NCBI GenBank assembly: GCA_027317105.1
Contig: DAHVFH010000077.1
Span: forward strand, 1-31,626
Direction: 5' to 3'
Length of the DNA stretch: 31,626 nucleotides
Source: Cytophagales bacterium
GTDB lineage: Bacteria > Bacteroidota > Bacteroidia > Cytophagales > Cyclobacteriaceae
The notes below the pieces were generated by a model. It did not search any database, had not been told where the DNA came from, and saw nothing but the letters and a program-made list of their open reading frames with translations. Position 1 is the first letter of the stretch. The number at the start of each line of letters is the position of its first letter. Of this stretch, positions 1-7,505 are shown in pieces. The position numbers and the translations under genes were made by a program.

Positions 1-3
1 TTG

Positions 4-1266
4 TTATCGGGAGCCGCCCACATCTTCTTTCATGTGTCGGTAAAGTAATACCAGTTTATCCAATTCATTTGTGATTGTAAGAGCAATGTTCTCGCTGCTG
101 ATTTCTGTGGCTGCAGGTGAAAAACTTTTGCTGATGGTGAAAGTATAATACCTCCACTGGTCGGCTTTGATAAACTCCCAAAGCACCTCTTCATTTTGAA
201 AGGTCTCGATGGCTTTTTTCTCGCCCGCAATTTCAATCGAATATCCAGCACCAAGTGTGGCGAGTAGGGTGAAGAATTGTTTGCGGTAGTCGCCATCGGT
301 CATCTTGTACTTAAAATATTCACGATCGGCTTTGCCGGAACGGGGTGCGCCTGGCACCAAACAAATGCATACTTCCTTTTGCCGGAGTGCGATTTGCAGG
401 TGCATCGCCTCGGCAAGTGTGGCGTTTATTTTCTTCAGGTCAGCTTGGCTCCGTCCATAGGTCAACCACATGCTGCGCAACTCGTGATCGGTATGATCGG
501 CCAGATCCAGGCTGCTCACGATCTGATTCTGATCATAATGTTCATGGAGTTTCAAGGCGTGCACATGCTCTTTGATCAACTCATGGAGCTGAAATAATTT
601 GTTTTGTACGCTCAAGCGCTCGGCATGAATCTCGGGTGTGGTGAAGCGGGCTTTACTGCTGCTAAGTGTTAGATAGTCTTCTTTTTTAAAATACTGATTT
701 TTAAACTTGATCTGATCCCAACTAAAACCTGCGGTAGTGAGTGAAAGGAATTCTTTCTTTTCCTGTCGGGATAAAATGTCGCGTTGTTTTAGGGTAGGAT
801 AAAGCCATTCGTATTCTTCGATGAGGGCTTCGCTGAGTGGTTGAGCAAATTCGTAGTAGCCAACAAACCACGATTTCAGGTTTTCAATTTCTTTGGGATC
901 GGTAATTTTATAGAAGAGTTCTTCACTGTCTTTGATGCCTTCGAGGGTGAAATTACCGGAGCCAACAAAGGCCACGGCTTTACGGAAAGGCAAATCAAAA
1001 ATGTAGACGTTGGCATGAAAGAAATTTCGGGTGTAGATGTTGAGCGTGATGCGGCCTTGATAGTTGCGCCAGATTCTTCGCAGCACTTCGGGCGAGGAGG
1101 GCTCGTCCAACCCGGTTACGATTTCCATTTTAGTTTTGGTAGGGATGCGGCTCCGGATAAAATCAAACCCGGCTTCGGAGATGGCTGCGGTGGCGATATA
1201 ACAATGTTCTACTTGTTGCAATAACTTATCGTTAATAAAGGGAACAGCCAGTTTTTTAATGAGCAT
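4..1266 (-). CDS. PLD-like (phospholipase D superfamily) domain protein
   Basis: 420 residues, starting ATG and ending TAA near the window edge. The N-terminal ~150 residues resemble a phospholipase D-like catalytic half. A HxKx4D...GSxxN signature is recognisable as H84-A-N86, D91 and G102-S-G-N105, followed by an acidic SEEL stretch near 114-117. The usual HKD lysine is replaced by asparagine. PLD-like domains of this type occur in nucleases such as NgoFVII-like enzymes and in helicase-associated proteins, but the sequence does not say which substrate is used. The C-terminal ~250 residues are charged and not recognised. There is no signal peptide or membrane segment, so it is probably cytoplasmic. 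It stands alone, with the repeat-bearing gap upstream. Family fold is fairly likely; activity is uncertain. Confidence 0.7.
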   Translation of the reverse strand: MLIKKLAVPFINDKLLQQVEHCYIATAAISEAGFDFIRSRIPTKTKMEIVTGLDEPSSPEVLRRIWRNYQGRITLNIYTRNFFHANVYIFDLPFRKAVAFVGSGNFTLEGIKDSEELFYKITDPKEIENLKSWFVGYYEFAQPLSEALIEEYEWLYPTLKQRDILSRQEKKEFLSLTTAGFSWDQIKFKNQYFKKEDYLTLSSSKARFTTPEIHAERLSVQNKLFQLHELIKEHVHALKLHEHYDQNQIVSSLDLADHTDHELRSMWLTYGRSQADLKKINATLAEAMHLQIALRQKEVCICLVPGAPRSGKADREYFKYKMTDGDYRKQFFTLLATLGAGYSIEIAGEKKAIETFQNEEVLWEFIKADQWRYYTFTISKSFSPAATEISSENIALTITNELDKLVLLYRHMKEDVGGSR

Positions 1267-1370
1267 GAAAAGGGAATTTTCTTTAACCGCAAATTACAGA
1301 ACATTCTCTTCCGCTAACAAGACAAAACCACAGTGGACAAAGAGGAAGTAAATAACTAAACGAAGCTAGC

Positions 1371-1492
1371 CGTCACTGCGAGCACCAGCGTAGGATTTTA
1401 GTGGAAGGGGCGAAGCAGTCTCCTTTTGGTTCATTTTTCGTAGGGGGATTGCTTCGTGCCACCCACTTCCCTAGCTGGCACTCGCAATGACG
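1371..1492. repeat. REP-like palindromic repeat, copy 1
   Basis: This is an imperfect inverted repeat able to fold into a long hairpin. The outer arms CGTCACTGCGAG (1371-1382) and CTCGCAATGACG (1481-1492) pair with one wobble. The inner arms around CGAAGCAGTCTCC (1411-1423) pair with GGGGATTGCTTCG (1444-1456). Its first 53 bases (1372-1424) recur identically at 1503-1555. The structure resembles REP/MITE-type intergenic elements; no transposase is present. Confidence 0.8.
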
Positions 1493-1502
1493 AAATGATG
1501 CA

Positions 1503-1627
1503 GTCACTGCGAGCACCAGCGTAGGATTTTAGTGGAAGGGGCGAAGCAGTCTCCTCAGGGTTTAATCTTCAGGAGATTGCTTCGAACCGCTAGCTTGCTT
1601 ATCGGGCACATGCTCACATGCTATGAC
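1503..1627. repeat. REP-like palindromic repeat, copy 2
   Basis: This second copy lies 10 bases after copy 1 in the same orientation. The 5' 53 bases are identical to copy 1. The inner arms 1542-1555 and 1571-1584 pair over 14 positions with one G-T wobble and a 15-base loop. The outer 3' arm (about 1612-1627) is degraded by a small insertion. The element ends about 27 bases before the -7-like promoter of the downstream pseudouridine synthase gene, so it may affect that gene's transcription. Confidence 0.75.
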
Positions 1628-1653
1628 GTTTCAACGAATGACTTTATTATCCC

Positions 1654-1661
1654 TATTTTTG
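1654..1661 (+). promoter_or_regulatory. Bacteroidetes -7 element (TATTTTTG) for rluD-like gene
   Basis: TATTTTTG matches the TAnnTTTG -7 consensus exactly and ends only 4 bases before the ATG at 1666. No clear -33 TTG is seen at the usual spacing. If used, the transcript would have almost no 5' leader. Confidence 0.5.
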
Positions 1662-1665
1662 CGGA

Positions 1666-2697
1666 ATGATCAATTTGCAAGATGACCCTGAAGAACTGGA
1701 TGACGAACTTTTTGAACACCATCGCATCATGGCCGACCCTGGTCAGAGTTTGGTACGGGCTGATAAATTTTTATTCGATCGGCTGCCCAATGTGACGCGA
1801 ACCAAAATCCAAAATGGCATACACGATGGGTTTGTCAAAGTCAACGAAAAACCGATTAAGCCGAACTATAAGGTTCACCCCAACGATGTAATCACGGTTT
1901 CCTTCCCCGAGCCTCCACGCGACACGGACGTAAAGCCAGAAAACATTCCGCTCAATATCGTTTTTGAAGACGAACATATTCTCGTGGTGAACAAGGCTGC
2001 AGGCATGGTAGTACATCCGGCTTTTCAAAACTGGACAGGTACTTTAGTCAACGCGTTGACTTATCATTTTCAAAACCTTCCGGAGATGAAAGGCAATGAA
2101 GGCAGACCCGGCCTCGTACACCGCATCGACAAAGACACTTCCGGCTTGTTGGTGATTGCTAAAACGGAAATTGCCATGACTGCGTTGGCGAAACAATTTT
2201 TTGATCACTCCATTGAACGAACGTATCAAGCCATAGTGTGGGGTGTGCCCAATCCACCAGAAGGAACCATTAATGTGAATGTAGGAAGAAGTTTAAAAGA
2301 CCGTAGAATAACGGCCGCGTTTCCCGAAGGCGATTTTGGCAGAACTGCCATTACCCATTATAAATTATTGGAAGACTTACGGTATGTTTCGCTGATCGAA
2401 TGCCGATTGGAAACAGGTCGTACTCATCAGATTCGTGCACATATGAAGTTTTTAAAGCACCCGATATTCAACGATGAAACGTACGGAGGAAATGAAGTAT
2501 TGAAAGGCACTGTTTTCACTAAATACAAACAGTTTGTAGATAATTGTTTTAAGATCATTCCGCGCCAGGCACTTCATGCCAAAACACTGGGATTCATTCA
2601 CCCGGCCACCAAAAAATTTATTCAGTTTGATTCGGAACTGCCTGCTGATTTTAAAGAGGTAATGGAGAAATGGGAACATTATGTGAAGTACAATTAA
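1666..2697 (+). CDS. rluD: RluA/RluD-family 23S rRNA pseudouridine synthase
   Basis: 343 residues. It converts specific uridines in rRNA to pseudouridine in the cytoplasm. An S4-like RNA-binding domain covers about residues 28-80 (RADKFLFDRLPNVTRTKIQN). The catalytic domain carries HRIDKDTSGLL at 152-162, with D155 as the expected catalytic aspartate, and the conserved substrate-binding stretch LETGRTHQIRAH further on. Length is typical of RluD-type enzymes, which modify helix 69 of 23S rRNA. The exact target cannot be told apart from RluC/RluA relatives, so the symbol is tentative. It starts at ATG 1666 just downstream of a -7 element. Its stop overlaps the stop of the convergent Uma2-family gene in the sequence TTAA. 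Confidence 0.9.
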   Translation: MINLQDDPEELDDELFEHHRIMADPGQSLVRADKFLFDRLPNVTRTKIQNGIHDGFVKVNEKPIKPNYKVHPNDVITVSFPEPPRDTDVKPENIPLNIVFEDEHILVVNKAAGMVVHPAFQNWTGTLVNALTYHFQNLPEMKGNEGRPGLVHRIDKDTSGLLVIAKTEIAMTALAKQFFDHSIERTYQAIVWGVPNPPEGTINVNVGRSLKDRRITAAFPEGDFGRTAITHYKLLEDLRYVSLIECRLETGRTHQIRAHMKFLKHPIFNDETYGGNEVLKGTVFTKYKQFVDNCFKIIPRQALHAKTLGFIHPATKKFIQFDSELPADFKEVMEKWEHYVKYN

Positions 2698-3248
2698 AAC
2701 TGTACCTCACGATAAATTTCGTTTAAAGATATTTCAGTAGATAAGCATTCAATCAAAACGGCATCCTTTACATTGGTGGTTCCTGAAAGCAACCAATTTC
2801 CGTTGGCTGCTTGACATCGATATTCTAGGGAAGAAATGACCCAATATTCCTTCAGCGAGTCAACGGAGCGATACCGCATAAATTTTCCGCCTATATCATA
2901 ATCAGCCGTAGAACGAGAGAGCACTTCGCAGATAAAAGCTGGGTTGAGTAAGGTGTCAAATTCATTATCCAAAAATCTCTTCTCTCCACACACCACGCTA
3001 ATATCAGGGTAGGCATAGAGCGAATTGACAGGCGTTTGTACCCGCATATCGAACCCGTAAGGTCGGCAATTTGTGTTTCGTAATTTTGGAACAAGAGTGG
3101 CCAAAAATTTACCAGCGACTATGTTGTGGATTTTCCCGTCATGGGCAAAAATCTCTCCATTGAAAAATCCGCTTTTGTTTTCAGCTTTTCTTTCCAACGC
3201 CAGATATTCCTGCTCTGTATATGTTTTATCTTGCGTAATCGATACCAT
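2694..3248 (-). CDS. Uma2 family (DUF820) putative restriction-fold endonuclease
   Basis: 184 residues when started at ATG 3248. An upstream in-frame start at 3293 would add 15 residues that do not look like this family and would include the promoter motif. The PD-(D/E)XK-like core is visible: YPDISVV with D82, then NPAFICEVLSRSTADYDIGG with E108, and K122 and Y126. This is the pattern of the Uma2 family, which is common in cyanobacteria and Bacteroidetes. The family is nuclease-like by fold but its cellular role is not established. It is a single gene convergent with the pseudouridine synthase. Family assignment is confident; function is not. Confidence 0.85.
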   Translation of the reverse strand: MVSITQDKTYTEQEYLALERKAENKSGFFNGEIFAHDGKIHNIVAGKFLATLVPKLRNTNCRPYGFDMRVQTPVNSLYAYPDISVVCGEKRFLDNEFDTLLNPAFICEVLSRSTADYDIGGKFMRYRSVDSLKEYWVISSLEYRCQAANGNWLLSGTTNVKDAVLIECLSTEISLNEIYREVQF

Positions 3249-3256
3249 AGCGATGG

Positions 3257-3264
3257 CAAATTTA
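3257..3264 (-). promoter_or_regulatory. -7 element (TAAATTTG) for Uma2-family gene
   Basis: On the minus strand TAAATTTG matches TAnnTTTG and ends 8 bases before the ATG at 3248. This supports that start over the upstream alternative. No good -33 element is visible. Confidence 0.4.
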
Positions 3265-3395
3265 TTAGTTAGGAGTTGACTAAAAAAGGGCACCGTCTCG
3301 TCCTGAAATAGGTCAATTTAGCAAACGTATTATCAACACATCAAAGTACAAGGCAAGAAGCTTTGCTAGAGGATAAAAGATTTTGATAACAAAAT

Positions 3396-3533
3396 ATGGA
3401 GGAGACAGTAAAAGATCGTATTCATAAATTGGTGGATACTATTGATGATGAAAAAACCTTTAATCAGGTAATGGAGGATGTTGCTTTCTATTCTTCGAAA
3501 GAAGCGGTATACGATAACCTTAATGCGAGGTAG
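3396..3533 (+). CDS. Short antitoxin-like ORF, possibly truncated
   Basis: A 45-codon ORF (ATG 3396, TAG 3531-3533) lies in the otherwise gene-free stretch 3249-3611. The product begins MEETVKDRIHKLVD and continues with DDEKTFNQVMEDVAFY. It is helical and acidic, in the style of the N-terminal half of small Bacteroidetes addiction-module antitoxins. Such proteins normally run on for 25-40 more residues. Here a stop follows DNLNAR, while the same frame beyond the stop still reads LEKEVVIAKRYRKFLAQ. It could therefore be an antitoxin remnant with a nonsense mutation, or a genuine tiny gene. No toxin partner is adjacent. The rest of the gap holds nothing I recognise. Confidence 0.35.
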   Translation: MEETVKDRIHKLVDTIDDEKTFNQVMEDVAFYSSKEAVYDNLNAR

Positions 3534-3611
3534 CTATGGTGGAGGCGGCCAGCGACCAAGTTGGAAAAAGAGGTAGTAATTGCGAAGCGATATCGAAAGT
3601 TCTTAGCTCAA

Positions 3612-4154
3612 CTAATTCTCATCCCCCAACTTACTCAACTCTTCATCCAATATTTTATTAATGTCTTCCTTTTGGCTGGCGTTGATAGAGGCGTTGGCTA
3701 GTGCTTGTTTTTTCATGAAATCGAACATAGCCTTTTTCTTGATTTCGTAGGCGATAAAAACGGTGTATTTGTCCTGCTTCTTATCAAAATATTTTTCTTC
3801 TCCTATTTTGCGGAGGTCAGAAATGCTGGTGTTCATTACTTCGCGCACTAAGCTTTGAAATTTGTCGGCCACATCGGCTGCTTTATCGTTCTGGGTTTGC
3901 CCAAGATATTGGTCGCTGACTTGTTTCATGGTGGTGTTCACCTGACCCGCCAAAATTCCCTTTGCCTCTACATCGGCCTTGCTTCTGGCAACGTTGTCGG
4001 AAGAACTTTCTCCCTTGCCGGTGGCTCGAAAGAAGCGATTATTTGTTTCGTAGGCACTTCCCCTAAAGGGTTCCTTTATTTTTTTTCCAAAAGGATTAGA
4101 GGCACATGCGCTCAATGCCAAAATGGTGACGAGATAAAGAAAGTAAGTCTTCAT
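3612..4154 (-). CDS. LPP20-like lipoprotein
   Basis: 180 residues. The N-terminus MKTYFLYLVTILALSAC is a lipoprotein signal with a lipobox ending at C17, so the protein is expected to be membrane-anchored. The segment from about residue 41 (FFRATGKGESSSDNVARSKA) has the LPP20 domain pattern seen in small outer-membrane-associated lipoproteins. The C-terminal third is rich in lysine and glutamate and probably helical. It stands alone; the neighbouring small ORF lies on the opposite strand beyond its stop. Function in this organism is unknown. The lipoprotein call is firm and the family call is good. Confidence 0.8.
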   Translation of the reverse strand: MKTYFLYLVTILALSACASNPFGKKIKEPFRGSAYETNNRFFRATGKGESSSDNVARSKADVEAKGILAGQVNTTMKQVSDQYLGQTQNDKAADVADKFQSLVREVMNTSISDLRKIGEEKYFDKKQDKYTVFIAYEIKKKAMFDFMKKQALANASINASQKEDINKILDEELSKLGDEN

Positions 4155-4415
4155 AAGGAATTTAATTTAAGTGCACACGGTTGCAAAAGATTAAAACGAA
4201 AATAAAATAAAATATGCTATAAATAGGCAGCAAAAAGTTTTTATTGGGTATTTCTTCAATAAAGGTTTAAAAGCGATGTCCGCTGGGTTTTGCACCATAT
4301 TTTGTAGTGATTAGACAGCCAAAACACGGATTTAAATATGGAACCTTCGCATTAATTTTGTCGTATTGGAGAGAGAATTGTGAAGTAGGTTTAATGTGAA
4401 ATGATTTTTTAAACT

Positions 4416-4727
4416 ATGCAAGAAGTATATATTTTAGGTAATCCTGGATTTAAAGAGGAACTCAACAAAGAGTTACATGATAATGCTTTGTTTATACGCG
4501 GACAAGTAAATGTAGAGGTACCAGATAAAGAAGTACAACTCTATTGGATCAGCAGCCGTGAGAGGTTAAGGGATTTTAAAAAGACAATTGGTGGTAATCT
4601 CGTTTGGAAATACCGTTTGAATTTCTTTTTAGACCTTGAAGAACTCACCGAAAAGCCAAAAAGAGAAGAAGGGTGGAGCCCGGATGAAAAAGCCCTTATG
4701 AAAAGGGTATTATTGTCCAGGGCTTAA
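4416..4727 (+). CDS. Conserved-looking hypothetical protein
   Basis: 103 residues, not recognised. It has no signal peptide or membrane segment. The sequence is balanced and globular-looking: a beta-alpha start MQEVYILGNPGFKEEL, a central VQLYWISSRERLRDFKKTIG and an aromatic WKYRLNFFLDLEEL segment before a lysine-rich tail. The 261-base upstream gap is AT-rich and gives it space for its own promoter. Its stop codon directly abuts the stop of the convergent methyltransferase gene, with no intervening base. Codon use resembles neighbouring genes, so it is probably real. Confidence 0.65.
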   Translation: MQEVYILGNPGFKEELNKELHDNALFIRGQVNVEVPDKEVQLYWISSRERLRDFKKTIGGNLVWKYRLNFFLDLEELTEKPKREEGWSPDEKALMKRVLLSRA

Positions 4728-5438
4728 TCAGGAATAAATAACCAGTTGCCATCGGAAGGCCCATTTCCATCTTAATTGGTAACTTTCAATTTCAGCTTTT
4801 TTAAGGATCGATCTGAGCTCGTGCGCTTTAAAGGCGCGGAGCACGGATAGGGGTGCGTCAAATTTGACCATCGAAGATTTAGAGAAAAGCCGGGTCAACC
4901 ATTTGATAGAATAATAGGCAAACGGATGTCGATGAATATCGTTAACGATAATTCCGTGCTTCGCCTGCCTTTTCATTGATTGAAAAATATTCACCAGTTC
5001 ATCATCAGAAAAGTGGTGGAGAAAAAGCGTGGCGATGAGGATATCAAACGACCGCGATTGAAACTGCTCGTTAAAAATATTTAGCTCCTCAAATTTCAGA
5101 TTGTCAAATCCTATTGATTGCTTTTGTGCGTAGGTCACCACATGAGGATTGGCATCAATGCCCGTAAGCTGAACTGTTCGCTTTTCCTTCAAGGCTTTTC
5201 GGGCAATCAACCGGAGCATTTCTCCGCTGCCGCACCCCAGATCAGCAATAGCGATGGTTTGATTTTCCGAAATTTTACTCCAGAGTTGTTCTAGCGCATT
5301 GAGTGTTACAGAATTCCCACCCAGCCATTGGTTGATAGAATCCAGTTCGCGAAGCGTTTGAAAAATAACTTCCTCATGGAAAGAAAGGTCGTCCATGATC
5401 TCCAATGCTTCGCTTCGTGTAGAAAAGGAAACCGGCAT
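4728..5438 (-). CDS. Class I SAM-dependent methyltransferase
   Basis: 236 residues from ATG 5438, which follows the polyketide synthase stop by one base (TGACATG); a TTG at 5453 is an alternative. The SAM-binding motif I is DLGCGSGEM at 66-74. It is followed by the acidic ribose-contacting strand end LTGIDANPH (about 91-99) and a downstream IATLFLHHFSD motif typical of small-molecule methyltransferases. Tight coupling to the type III PKS suggests that it methylates the PKS product, for example an alkylpyrone or alkylresorcinol hydroxyl. This is by analogy with Bacillus BpsA/BpsB and Streptomyces SrsA/SrsB pairs. The exact acceptor is inference; the methyltransferase fold is seen. Confidence 0.85.
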   Translation of the reverse strand: MPVSFSTRSEALEIMDDLSFHEEVIFQTLRELDSINQWLGGNSVTLNALEQLWSKISENQTIAIADLGCGSGEMLRLIARKALKEKRTVQLTGIDANPHVVTYAQKQSIGFDNLKFEELNIFNEQFQSRSFDILIATLFLHHFSDDELVNIFQSMKRQAKHGIIVNDIHRHPFAYYSIKWLTRLFSKSSMVKFDAPLSVLRAFKAHELRSILKKAEIESYQLRWKWAFRWQLVIYS

Positions 5439-5439
5439 G

Positions 5440-6543
5440 TCAATGTATTTCAATTTGAAGCAACATACTTTCCAGCGTCAGCCCTGGGCCGAAGGCAAAA
5501 CTCAGAATATTTTTATTTTGATCTTCATCATTCAGGCTTTTTAAGATTTCACGCAGAACAAAGAGTACGGTAGGTGAAGACATGTTGCCAAATTTTTTAA
5601 GCACTTCGTATGCAAAGTAGTTTTGTTCTTTTTTTAGATTGAGTTCTTGCTCAATTACTTCCAATATTTTTTTCCCTCCTGGATGAATGGCATAATAATC
5701 TACCTCTGTCAGCTCCTTATCGATTTTTGCTAGCAATGATTTTGTGAGTTGTTTTATTCCGCTTTGAATGACATTGGGTACGTACGTAGTGAGTTTCATC
5801 TCAAACCCCCAATCGCTTACAGACCATGCCATTTCTCCTTTCCCGTCCGAGAAAAGGTCGCAATGAAAACTAATCGGTTTTAAATTGATGCCCCTGCGCG
5901 GCTTTGCCTCGATCAGTAAGGTGGCACTGCCATCGGCAAAGAGGGCGTTGGCTAAAAAATTATCTTCTGTATTCTCTTTTTGAAAATGAATGCTACATAA
6001 TTCAGTACAAACCACCAGAACTTTTGCGTCTGCCCCATTGGCACAAACGCTTTCGGCCAATTTGATCGCGTTGAAGGCTGCATAACATCCCATGAAGTTG
6101 ATGCATGTGCGGTTTACAGAAGAGTTCAAACCAAGGGCTTTGACCAAATCAATATCAAGCCCGGGTGCATACAGGCCGGTGCAGCTCACCACCACAAGGT
6201 GCGTGATTTCGGATTTCTTTAAAGAAGGAGTGTTGTCGAGGCAATTCACTATCGAACTCATGCTCAAGGCAAGTGCATGCTTTTTGAAGAGATCCATGCG
6301 CTTGCTGGTGGCTGGAAAGGGTGTGACCCTTTCATTATTAGGAAAGAAGTCAAAGCCATTGGACTTGCCGTAATCGCTGAGAACGGAATGACGGCTTTCA
6401 ATACCCGTTGCCCGAAAAAGCGTTCTTAATTTGCGGGCTTCCTCTTCGCTGAGTTGCATGGCCTTTACCATAAAGTTTGCAATGTCTTGTTGGGTGAAAC
6501 AATGTTTAGGATTGGCCGTGCCGATGGAGGTGATGTAACTCAT
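5440..6543 (-). CDS. Type III polyketide synthase (chalcone synthase-like)
   Basis: 367 residues from ATG 6543; a TTG at 6561 would add six residues. The thiolase-fold Cys-His-Asn triad is visible: C153 in INFMGCYAAF, H287 in YYAIHPGGKK and N320 in KKFGNMSSPTV. The C-terminal loop AFGPGLT at 350-356 corresponds to the family's GFGPG loop. Such enzymes condense a fatty acyl or other acyl starter with malonyl-CoA units to give pyrones, resorcinols or phloroglucinols without an acyl carrier protein. The methyltransferase gene follows directly, and a UbiA-like gene is divergent 61 bases away. Bacteroidetes chalcone-synthase homologues of this length are usually predicted to make alkylpyrones or alkylresorcinols; the product here is unknown. 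Confidence 0.93.
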   Translation of the reverse strand: MSYITSIGTANPKHCFTQQDIANFMVKAMQLSEEEARKLRTLFRATGIESRHSVLSDYGKSNGFDFFPNNERVTPFPATSKRMDLFKKHALALSMSSIVNCLDNTPSLKKSEITHLVVVSCTGLYAPGLDIDLVKALGLNSSVNRTCINFMGCYAAFNAIKLAESVCANGADAKVLVVCTELCSIHFQKENTEDNFLANALFADGSATLLIEAKPRRGINLKPISFHCDLFSDGKGEMAWSVSDWGFEMKLTTYVPNVIQSGIKQLTKSLLAKIDKELTEVDYYAIHPGGKKILEVIEQELNLKKEQNYFAYEVLKKFGNMSSPTVLFVLREILKSLNDEDQNKNILSFAFGPGLTLESMLLQIEIH

Positions 6544-6604
6544 GCGATTCAAGGAGTTCAAGTATAACCTAAAAAACCTTACCTTGTTTCATTAGCTTAA
6601 TGAT

Positions 6605-7489
6605 ATGTCGTCCACAATCCTACATTTACGAATCGCTTTCTCCTATTTTCTATTGCCCGTTTATCTTTTTTCACTGGGCATCTCTCCCAATTTTAGTGAA
6701 AGCCGGCTGATCTGGTCTTTTGTGATCATCCATTTTTTGCTTTATCCGGCCAGCAATGGCTACAATAGTTATTTCGATAAAGACGAAAAAAGTATTGGCG
6801 GATTAAAAAATCCACCGCCCGTGAATAGGAGCCTGTATTACGTTTCTCTTTTGTTGGATCTGATAGCGATTGCTTTAGCCTTTTGGAAAATCAGTTTCCT
6901 TTTTGCGATGATGATTTTGATTTATGGATTGGTTTCAAAAGCCTACAGCCATCCTTCCATCCGGTTAAAAAAATACCCGATTTTGGGGTGGTTTACCGTG
7001 GGGATTTTTCAGGGCTTCTTTGCTTTTATGATGTGCTATGTAGGCATCAATAATTTTGAAATCGAAAACCTGCTCCACGCCAGGATACTGATCCCAGCGC
7101 TGCTTACCTCGGTGATGTTATTAGGAAACTACCCCATGACACAGGTCTATCAGCACCAGGAAGATGCCAAACATGGTGACAAAACGATGAGTATGCTTTT
7201 AGGTATCCTTGGAACTTTCATTTTTGTGCAGATTGTATTTGCGGTGGCAGCCCTTTGTTTCATACTCTACTTCAATACATTTTTTGATTCCGGATTCAGT
7301 TATGCGTTTTTAATCGCCCTGTCGCCCGTGGTTTTATATTTTATGATCTGGTTTCTCCAGGTTTGGAAAAATCCTGCAAAAGCTGATCACACCAGAACGA
7401 TGTGGCTCAACTTTATTTCTGCCACTTGCCTCAATGGATTTTTTGTTTATTTCTTTTTTGAGAATAGTCATATTGGGCAATATTTATGA
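6605..7489 (+). CDS. UbiA-family prenyltransferase homologue, degenerate motifs
   Basis: 294 residues with roughly eight hydrophobic membrane-spanning stretches. The UbiA first motif (normally NDxxDxxxD) appears as N54-S-Y-F-D58-K-D-E-K62. The second loop reads YQHQEDAKHGDKT (182-194), keeping D187-x3-G191-x2-T194 but with Q at the position of the first aspartate. These substitutions remove several magnesium-diphosphate ligands, so the enzyme may use another donor or have lost classical prenyl transfer. It is divergent from the PKS-methyltransferase operon with a 61-base shared intergenic region. That arrangement suggests, without proving, that it acts on the same pathway or membrane product. 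Confidence 0.75.
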   Translation: MSSTILHLRIAFSYFLLPVYLFSLGISPNFSESRLIWSFVIIHFLLYPASNGYNSYFDKDEKSIGGLKNPPPVNRSLYYVSLLLDLIAIALAFWKISFLFAMMILIYGLVSKAYSHPSIRLKKYPILGWFTVGIFQGFFAFMMCYVGINNFEIENLLHARILIPALLTSVMLLGNYPMTQVYQHQEDAKHGDKTMSMLLGILGTFIFVQIVFAVAALCFILYFNTFFDSGFSYAFLIALSPVVLYFMIWFLQVWKNPAKADHTRTMWLNFISATCLNGFFVYFFFENSHIGQYL

Positions 7490-7505
7490 CTAAATTATAG
7501 CTAAT

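Noticed and set aside
277..597. Plus-strand ORFs inside the PLD-like gene
   Set aside because: Antisense shadows of a well-supported reading frame.
3281..3330. Possible insertion-sequence end around CCGTCTCGTCCTGAAATAGG upstream of the Uma2-family gene
   Set aside because: No transposase, no matching inverted partner and no target duplication are visible in the window.
3535..3660. ORF beginning ATGGTGGAGGCGGCC after the antitoxin-like ORF
   Set aside because: Runs antisense into the LPP20-like gene and encodes no plausible protein.
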